From positions 38,663,391 through 38,727,390 of the forward strand of contig CM075860.1 in NCBI GenBank assembly GCA_037975125.1: a stretch of DNA of 64,000 bases, read 5' to 3'. Each line of letters starts with the position of its first letter. The first letter of the stretch is position 1. Positions 56,067-64,000 of this stretch are shown in pieces. The position numbers and the translations under genes are program-made. Below the pieces are notes generated by a model. It was given only the letters and a program-made list of their open reading frames with translations. It was not told the DNA's origin and ran no database searches. The DNA comes from Latrodectus hesperus (taxonomy: Eukaryota; Arthropoda; Arachnida; Araneae; Theridiidae).

Positions 56067-59000
56067 CTGAAAATAAATTTAATTCAATAAATATTTTACT
56101 TTGAATGATAAAGCTCAAAAAATCAAAATTTATATTTTAAACTATATTATATTTAAATCTTTTTTAATGCTTATATTATAATATTAAGTATGTTTACTTT
56201 GTATAATATTAAAACACAATATATTACACAAAACAAGTTATATAAATATATATATATATACATATATATATATTAAAAGTCATTACACTGCTTACAAACA
56301 AAATACTTTTCAACATTTATAAATATCAACAAATATATATCTTTAGTTAAAAAGAACCCGATAATGAATCATTTGATAAAGATTTATAACAAACATGATC
56401 ATTTTACTTCACATTATTTTCTGTGAATATAAATTGTTCATTGGCAGAGTTCAGTAACATATACAAGTTATTTATTAAAACTGTAACACAATACATTAAA
56501 AATTAATAATAATGTTAAAAATTTCGAAGAGTGTTACTCAATATTTTTATAACTATTATTAATTTTTTTATCTTTGCTTAAATACTAAATATTTAATATC
56601 AAGTGAATACAGTAATTAAGTTAATATTACATAATTAATTTCAATATTAAAACTAATGTTAGTAAGGTGAAACAGAATATAAATAAAGACACATTTAATT
56701 TCATATTAGAGGACAATATTAGCTTCAGACATAACTACTGCTACCCACTATGAGAATTAGAACCATTCATCAGAAGACAGTAGAGACAATATTGACAAGC
56801 TCTTCTTTATATATATATGACGCAGATTATGTACTATCAAATAAATTACAATGAAATTTAAAATATATGCATCAATTTGTAGGCATTCATATCTTAAATT
56901 ATATTTATATACGATTCCAGATGTAAAGAGCAGTTATTATCCTCACAGAAAATTAGGGTATTCTTGAAAATGAAATTGAAAAAAAGTAGCATTATCCAAA
57001 ACAATCTAGAACTTATTTCAATAGTTATAAGTACAATAACTGAACATTGTATTATTTTCACCAAATTTAAAAGCTACACAATAGAAGGTTTGGTTTGGTT
57101 TGTTTGTCGCTCAATGGTCATTTTTTGCACATGAGGGCTAATTAGACCGGGACTTACGGCTTAAAGTGGATTCCGAACCACTACAAACATCCATGCCCAA
57201 GGTGGGATTCGAACCCACGAACTGTTGAACCGAAGGCAAGAGCGCTAACCATTCGGCTGCCAGCTCGGCACACAATAGAAGGAGAAGCATTCATTGGAAA
57301 TCTATTAGATTCAAATTTATCTATCAGCATTCAAAATTACAAAGTCATATTTATTATCCAACAAACCTTTTTTAACATTCAAGGCCAGATGATGACAAGC
57401 TCTCTACCACACAAATTAAGTTTTTCATTGTCAATGATTATATTTTGTGAGAGGATGATTGGTTGGGTTTTTTGGTATTATGTCCAAAATGGCCAAACTT
57501 AAGTTTTAAGAATAAACTTTTTATTAATTTATTTATGGAATCCAATGCAACATTAATATCATAAAACATAAATTTTCTGTGTATAATTAATTTAAAATCC
57601 AAATTTAAAGTGAAATAAAAATAGGGTTAATAAAAATCCAATAACAAAATTTAAATTTTTTTTCCTATGTCAGGAATTGGCCGCATTGGCCATTTTCCTT
57701 CTAGCAGCCCAATACAAAAAAAGTATTGGGAAATATAGAAATTAAATTGTTTCAGTCCTATTGCCTTTAAAAGAAAAGGTTTCTGTGGGTAGATGATAGG
57801 TTAAATAGCTGGGCATGAAATTAAAATATTAAATATAATAAATAGATTTCCCACATTTCACACCAGAGATTTAGCTCATTTAGAAATTTATGTCTATGTG
57901 TGATATGCGTGAGTAAAATATGAAGACGAGTTAATTTAACATCCTCACTTTGTAGTGATGAAGCTGATAATGAAATGGCATGGAAAAATGAAATACAATT
58001 TGTTCACCACCTGCATATGTTCCCTGACACCTAACAGAAAAAATAAATAAACTTTTTTATGTCCTTTCTCAGATCTATAAGAGGAATAACAAATTGAAAT
58101 TGATGCAGCTTTAGCAAATCCATCAGCCTTTTCATACCCTCAAGACCTACACAACCAAGAATCCAACAGAAGATAACATCATATTCCATGCAAATTGTGA
58201 GATAACGCATAGCCAAAGAAATATCGATCTTTTTAATACTCAAAAAACAATATTACTGATAATAAACATGTTTAATATGATTATAACATCATATGATAAC
58301 TACCAATAGATAAATACATATTTCCTTCACTATGTTTCAAGTACCTAAAAATTACTTTTTTCTAGTCTAAATTTCTTTTAACTGCAATTTTACTTCACAT
58401 AATCTTTATTTTACAATCACATTATTCTAAGTTGATTATAATTGATATGAATTGTAAGAAATTTCATATACATTGTATTTCATAAAAATAGTTCTTAATT
58501 AAATTATTCAAAATCACTAAGTCATTTGCTGCTCATATCACTTGATTTAGTAGTTTTTGTTGCCTTATATGAACATGTATGAGATACTAAACTTCTATAA
58601 GCATTTCTTAAGAGTTAGATTATGTATTCTCTTATATGACTTATAAAATCAACTCATAATTATGTTTCTAATAATTTTTGGAGATAAAGTGTACAAGAAA
58701 TGAAATACTTAGTAGAGATTGCTTATTGTGATTTCTTAATGGATTTTCTTTCTTTTGACACCATTTTACTTTTTTCTGGAGTAAATGTGGTTATGAAACT
58801 TAAATTGCTAAAAAGTTATCTCAAATGCATGGTCAATTTTATATAAAAAACAAATGCTTCAAAAACAAAATTTCTACAAATAAAAGCAAACGGAAAAATA
58901 ATAACAATTGATTTAATCATTAATACTTTAAAATACCATATGATGCTCATATCTAAAATAACGTCTTTTACATACCTTGCTACTTTATGAACTTCCGTCA

Positions 59001-62000
59001 CTGGTTTTCCATCTTCTCCAAGAACTGAGACAGAAGAATATTCCAAAGAGGTAAAATATTTTTTAAATAAATACTCTCTTAAAAATTTTATCCCTTCATA
59101 AAGCATGGCAAGAATAATGATTCCAATCACAGAAAATATTAAACCTAAAAATGAAAAATATTTCACGAAAGAATGTGAATTATATTGGAAATTACATTAA
59201 ATTTAAATAGCAAAATGCAAATAATTTATATTTAATATAAAAAGAAATAATTTTGATGCATTTTTTTATATCATACATTTTTCATATTTTGTGAGACATA
59301 ACAAAACATCGATTTGAACTTAATAATATTTAACTGACAAAAAGTAAAACAAAATTACAATAAACTTAACTATGATATATAACCTGACAATTATAAAACA
59401 AATTAAGATATTAACTATAATATTAATGAACAAAAGTGTCAAAATCTTAAAAAAAGTAACAATAAAAACTTAATTTGTTGCATCTGTATTTAATCTTGTA
59501 AATACCAACAGCCTGAATCTAAAAAGGCAATACATTATAGTTTTGAAAGTTGAATCTAAACTTATAATACATAAAATAGCTAAAATGACATTCACAGCTA
59601 GAATAAAAAATGACAATACATTTTAATTTTGCGAATTAGATTTAAAAAATTTCTGCTTGTGTATTAGATTTTATTATTGCATGTAATTAACTCTTCTGAG
59701 AATAAACAGATCCCTTTTTGTAAAATGCAAAAAAAATTCGTTTTATCAGAGAGAGAGGAAGAACCTGATTATGATGAATCTTTTAGTAAAAACTAACAAT
59801 TTATAAACTGTGTGCTCTGAAATTAAATCTAGGAAATAATCTTTGAACTCTTCTGTAGCTAGAGACATCAATTTCAATTTACTTATAATAATTTAATTTT
59901 GAAAAATTTAAAAATTTCTGTGAGAAACCCTCTATTCCATGAGAACTATAGCCGACTTATCTAACAAATATTATATCTTTACATCCCCATTTCTCGGTCT
60001 CTCTCTTCAGATTACCAATTTCAGATTTTTCAGTAGGTGACAGATGGTAATGTGAAATATTTTCACATAGTTAATATCACTTTCTCTGCCAAACAAGTTT
60101 TATATTTTTACAAGACACTAATTGTAATATTTTGCATAATTTCTCAAATGAGAGTTACTTCATTTTCATTTTATCTTTATACACTCTTATCATAAGAAAA
60201 TGATGCATTCTTATATCAATAACATTTAAATTAATTTAACAGTATTATTAACAAGAAAATAATAATACTGTTAAATTGAACTAAAAAACTGTTAAACTGA
60301 AAATAATAATACTGTTACTATATATTCATAAAAATATAAATAAACTTTCTAATGAGTAGTAGAGTCTTAAGTATCAAATATTTTTATAGTAATAATAATA
60401 AAGTAAAATTAATAACCCTTTGATAGTTCTAAATTATAAGTTAAAAGAGTTCTAAATTATAAAATTTTGTAAAATCAAGAATTGAAAGCTTTTGAAATAA
60501 GAAATATATAAGTTCCAAAGAGATTTTTGTTTTACAATAAGAAACTGTGAGAAAGAAAGAATTTCATTTTCCCATTTAATGCTTTTTAGTATTATTAGAG
60601 CAAATGTTTCAAGGTATATAGGAATGGCAATACCATGGTTGCAGTAAAACTGTAGCTGGCTAACAAACTCCTATATTATGTTTTGAAATTATGAAACAAA
60701 ATTTTAAATATTAATCATTAGATGAAAATAGGAAAGGAAATAAAGTATAATGGGTTGATTAAAAAATTACTTAAAAACTCATATGATACAATGTTAAAAA
60801 AACGTATAATTCATTCATAGAATGGAATTATTTATTTAAGCTATCTCATAAGAAGTAAATGGTGTTTTCAAATTATCACAAGGTAAAATATCACAAGGAC
60901 TTCATTAAAAAGGAAATTCATGATGTGCTGGTATAGTTGTTTTGAATCTATGCTAAACATAAATCAAAAATATTATGTCATGAATTGAAATATTATTTTG
61001 AAATCAGAAATAATTTTTTTATTTATTAATCATTAAGTATAAAAAAAACATTCTAGTTCAAAAATAGAAAAAGTATTCAATGTATGAAAGATAAATGTTT
61101 TTATCACAATATTTATCACAATAATGGTATTGGCAAGATATTTCAAGATCTTAAGTGAATTTATTATAAGGCTCAGAAATAAAATGATTTTAAACATGGT
61201 AGTTAAGTTTAATAAGGTAAATTCTTATTATGTTGGCCGAAATTTTCAAAAAATTAATATATCTAGTGTGGGATAACATATTAAAAACAATGAACATAAT
61301 ATCTAAGTATCACTGAATTAATTTTCTTTGTTTATACTATTTTGTATTACCTCACTATATTTTTACATTGATTATGTTAATTTTATTTCAAAGAAAATAA
61401 AAATAACCAATATTAAAAGTATCAAAACAGAATTACTACTGGCATAAATAATCAAATTTATTCTTATCTCACACAAACTACATTAAATATACTTATTAAA
61501 TTTAATCTTAGCAAAATAAATATTTCTTGATTAAAGTTATGTAGGCAGAAGAATAGTCTTTACCTGTTACTGTTGTTGTCCTCCAATCTTTAAAAAGTAT
61601 AACTGTGTCAATATCACAAGTAAAATACATCTAGAAAATAATAATTATCTTCATCAAACATCAATGTTAAAATATACAAAAAATATACTATATATAATTC
61701 TCAGCACAATACCTTTAAAATGAATATAAAGAATGTGAGTAACCTAAAGCTAAGAAAATTATATGTTAAAGAATTTATAAAATTTTTTTCAACAAAATTT
61801 ATTTTAAAATAACCTAAAAATAAAATAAATTATTGAATACAATCAAATTTATTAGGTGTAGAAAAATAGGAAAAACGAAATTTATTTAACATAGTAAAAT
61901 TTTCCATAATATGATTTACAGAAGTAAACAAAATCCATTAAATATTAGATTTATAAATCATTGTAAATTTTGCTAAATTTATATCAAATTCGGGAAATTA

Positions 62001-64000
62001 CCAGAATATTTTCATTAATCAGAAGGCAAAGTAAAAACGTAGTTTAATATGAAGATTAATTTATAAAATAAAAAAATCAGGATAAATTTATGAACATTAC
62101 ATACATTCTCACAAAATTAAATGAAATAAAAATATTATGAAAGAAATTCCAGTTTGAGAGGAAAATTATTTTTCTTCAAAAACAGAATATTTAAAAAAAT
62201 TTCTCTGAATTTTTGAGAAAATTTTAATAAAAACAGCAAGAAAAATTAGCATATGCAAACAGAAATACTATTGCGAATAGATATGGTTTTTAAACTTCAC
62301 AAATATTCTATTAACTAAAACTGAATTCGAGATCTTGCTTATGAGGAGCTTATCTCATAATTTAGCCACAATGAGATTCAATAATATAGTATTTAATTAA
62401 TTAAAAATAATATTTTCAAGTCATAATCTCATTAAATGCTAGTAAAATTATTGTTTTAGGTTGAAAAGTTCAAAAATCTTTAGTTAAGGATCAAGAAATC
62501 TCAAATTACTTAAGATGAAAAAAATTGCAATTTCAATTATTTTTTTTGGGATGCCTGAAATTTTGATATGCAACTTTTAATGTCTGAAAAACTAATTTGT
62601 TTTGCATATTTTAATATAGCTGTAAAATGAAGTAATTAGTTTTGAATTCAAACAACAAAATGTTCAAAAATATAAACAAATAAGAATTACTATATCCTGA
62701 ATATTAAAAATTGGAAACATAAGACTAGCATTTTGTTCAGAATGTGGGAAATTTTTATACTAAAGTGAATTTTTGCAAAAGTTTTCTTAAACAAAAAATT
62801 GATTTAGGGTTTTATGATTCAAAAATATAATACAGATATATGCATGAATCATATTATTCAATTTAGAGTAGACTTGTAAAAATACATACCCATCTGTATT
62901 GTTACCATTAAAAAAATTACTTTCATGTCATTAAAGATAGTTTAAAATGCAAACAATTAAAGCTTTAAAATATATCAGATTTTTTGAAAAACATTAAGTA
63001 AAATAAAATTTTCAGACCCCACTTGATATACATCATTTGTTATTATCATAAATAATAAATATTTTTTTAAATAATAAGCAATTTATTAACTCATTTATCA
63101 AAATAATTACTAAAAAAGCATTGTTAAGAAAATAAGAAGTAAAATTCTAATTAAAACTTTTGCACCAAGAGCAATTTTTTGAATTTAAATTAAAAAAAAA
63201 TTTCCAATACTTTTAATTAAAAATTAATATTAACAGGTTTTTAAAGGAAATTTATGTATTATTTACTTGATTAAGAAATTTAAACTATAAAGTTGATAAT
63301 GATTGATGAGAACTATTAGCAGTAAACATCCCTCTTCATTTCAGACAAAAATGCAGCAATAAATACTTAAACAAAATAAAAGTAATTTCACAAAAATCTG
63401 GGATATATATTTACAAATATCTTTTGAATTTAAATCAACTTAATGTGTGAAGAATTGCAAATGGTATGATTTCCATGTGATAGACATTTGAAATTTAAAT
63501 ACTTAAAACTTTTTTGCTTACAAGAACATTTTGTCATTAATCAAAATTTGATTATAAAAATAACTTTACATATTACACCTATTACTAACCTCACACATAC
63601 TTACGAATATATCAAATATTACACATAGAAAGCTGATAGAATTAAGAGAAAAATTCATAACTTTTTTTAATGAAGTTAAGCTTCATAAAAAATTTACCCT
63701 TCAAATTTTTTTCAATTACAAATCAATTCTTTTACAATTCATATATCCTTTTTTTATAAGAAATATTTATATATTTTTAAATTTTACTATCAAATCATAA
63801 ATACCCATTCCAACCAATCTGAAATAAAACTAAATGAGCAAAACAGATAAGCATTTTTAAACTAAGGCTTAATTTACCTGCATAGCATGGCCATGGAGTC
63901 CAAGAGGACTGGAATGCACATGGGCAGATTCTGAAAGATCACTTGCGGCTTGGTCTGAGCTCATGTGATGGTGTCCAATGTGTTGAGTTTCAGGAGCAGA
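55865..64000 (-). CDS. Ctr1 (SLC31A1 homolog): High-affinity copper uptake protein 1 (CTR1 family), partial, 4 visible exons
   Basis: Join of complement exons 63878-64000, 61564-61630, 58976-59144 and 55865-56066. The reading frame is continuous across introns of phase 0, 1 and 2, giving 186 visible residues; the start codon lies beyond the window edge. Human CTR1 is 190 residues and the motifs line up with an offset of four, so only a few N-terminal residues are likely missing. Seen: a His/Met-rich ectodomain (H7, H10-H12, M13, H27, H29, H36, H38, M40, M42), TM1 about 60-80, a cytosolic loop about 82-125, TM2 with M146-x3-M150 (motif MLIFM), TM3 with G163-x3-G167 (GAGIG), and the C-terminal HCH at 184-186. 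Family knowledge: a plasma-membrane and endosomal homotrimer imports Cu(I) through the Met triads, and HCH binds copper at the exit. Introns are about 2.2, 2.4 and 2.9 kb. Identification is near certain. Confidence 0.97.
56246..56274. repeat. Short interrupted (TA)n in CTR1 intron 3
   Basis: A TA repeat with one CA step, within the intron. Confidence 0.9.
57089..57269 (-). repeat. tRNA-derived SINE in CTR1 intron 3, with 13-bp TSD
   Basis: On the minus strand there is an A-box-like stretch (GAATGGTTAGCG), a near-perfect B box (GGTTCGAATCCC) and the module GGGCATGGATGT, followed by a short body. The 13-bp sequence ACACAATAGAAGG lies exactly on both sides (57076-57088 and 57270-57282). That perfect target-site duplication indicates a recent retrotransposed insertion. 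It is in the sense orientation relative to the gene. Confidence 0.92.
58976..59144 (-). CDS. Ctr1: CTR1 exon C: TM1 and cytosolic loop
   Basis: This 169-nt exon has a TTTTTAG acceptor and an AAG/GTATGT donor (phase 2 out). It encodes TM1 ([17 protein letters not shown]), the basic FLREYLFKK stretch and the loop ending in EVHKVA. The YEGIKFLRE segment matches the conserved YEGLK-RE signature that follows TM1 in CTR1. The open frame continues into the flanking intron on both sides, but the splice sites and cross-exon phase define the exon. Confidence 0.94.
59145..61563 (-). other. Ctr1: CTR1 intron 2 (phase 1) with an AT-rich hairpin
   Basis: A GT-AG intron of about 2.4 kb, AT-rich. It holds a perfect 17-bp inverted repeat at 60233-60277 and a second copy of one arm near 60302-60317. 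Nothing else is recognised. Confidence 0.85.
60233..60277. other. Perfect 17-bp inverted repeat, 11-nt loop
   Basis: AATTTAACAGTATTATT pairs with AATAATACTGTTAAATT in CTR1 intron 2. An extra direct copy of AATAATAATACTGTTA lies near 60302-60317. Confidence 0.93.
61564..61630 (-). CDS. Ctr1: CTR1 exon B: junction of ectodomain and TM1
   Basis: This 67-nt exon has a TTTTCTAG acceptor and an ACAG/GTAAAG donor. It encodes 22 residues beginning [16 protein letters not shown], the segment just before TM1 in CTR1 proteins. It ends after the first base of a Gly codon (phase 1). It is too short to be found by ORF length; it was found by needing a frame-compatible link between exon A and TM1. Confidence 0.9.
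61631..63877 (-). other. Ctr1: CTR1 intron 1 (phase 0)
   Basis: A GT-AG intron of about 2.2 kb. It is very AT-rich, and I recognise no transposon, RNA gene or other coding segment in it. Confidence 0.85.
63878..64000 (-). CDS. Ctr1: CTR1 exon A: copper-binding ectodomain, cut by window edge
   Basis: This exon encodes 41 residues in one open frame, ending at a CAG/GTAAAT donor. It is rich in His, Ser and Met (HIGHHHMSS near the start, LHGHAMQ at the end), as expected of the extracellular copper-collecting tail of CTR1. The exon ends in phase 0. Its 5' boundary and the initiator ATG lie outside the window. Confidence 0.93.

Larger units (their letters stand above)
56067..58975 (-). other. Ctr1: CTR1 intron 3 (phase 2) with a SINE
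   Basis: A GT-AG intron of about 2.9 kb. It contains a tRNA-derived SINE at 57089-57269, in the same orientation as the gene, and a short interrupted (TA)n at 56246-56274. Open frames here (for example near 58031-58243) have no recognisable content. Confidence 0.85.

Noticed and set aside
58031..58243. 70-codon minus-strand frame in CTR1 intron 3
   Set aside because: It has no CTR1 similarity, and inserting it would break the frame linking exons C and D.
58816..59166. 116-codon frame taken as one exon
   Set aside because: Only 58976-59144 is coding; the rest of the frame reads through the splice sites into the introns.

Overview
This window is AT-rich, intron-bearing animal DNA dominated by transposon relics and (TA)n microsatellites. 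Arthropod, most probably spider, is the best guess. That rests on the mix of SINEs, the non-LTR retrotransposon C-termini and the Tc3/hAT relics, plus one gene with clear animal orthology; it is an inference, not a database result.

Layout. 1-11 kb: AT-rich intergenic DNA with a decayed Tc3-like transposase (minus, 2350-3250) abutting a tRNA-type SINE, an internally collapsed LINE-like copy (3862-4665) and a 26-bp minisatellite (7338-7453). 11-27 kb: a deleted hAT element (11080-12210), a 159-bp (TA)n tract, a six-unit tandem array of about 155 bp (15681-16587) and a SINE with a perfect 14-bp target-site duplication (20202-20473). 27-30.4 kb: a roughly 3.3-kb hAT element with both terminal inverted repeats and an imperfect 8-bp duplication. 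Its minus-strand transposase is broken, and a 5'-truncated LINE and a SINE are nested in it. 30-50 kb: intergenic DNA with a minus-strand LINE fragment (35715-36225), several SINEs, a long-inverted-repeat MITE (42045-42539), a degenerate tandem array, a GC/CpG-richer island (37780-38620) and a cluster of long (TA)n tracts (43.2-46.1 kb).

50.7-64 kb holds the only convincing gene. It is a minus-strand high-affinity copper transporter of the CTR1/SLC31A1 family, with four coding exons in the window, consistent splice sites and phases, and 186 visible residues. The window's right edge cuts off the start codon, probably by only a few residues. The DNA downstream of its stop (50.7-55.9 kb) has no recognisable transposon and ends in a good poly(A) signal context, so a long 3' UTR is possible. 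It contains a perfect 18-bp hairpin.

I found no operon, CRISPR array, tRNA or rRNA gene, and no evidence of a new biological system. The most informative material is the nested transposon history, the group of SINEs sharing a tRNA-like head but differing in body, and the structured elements around the copper transporter.
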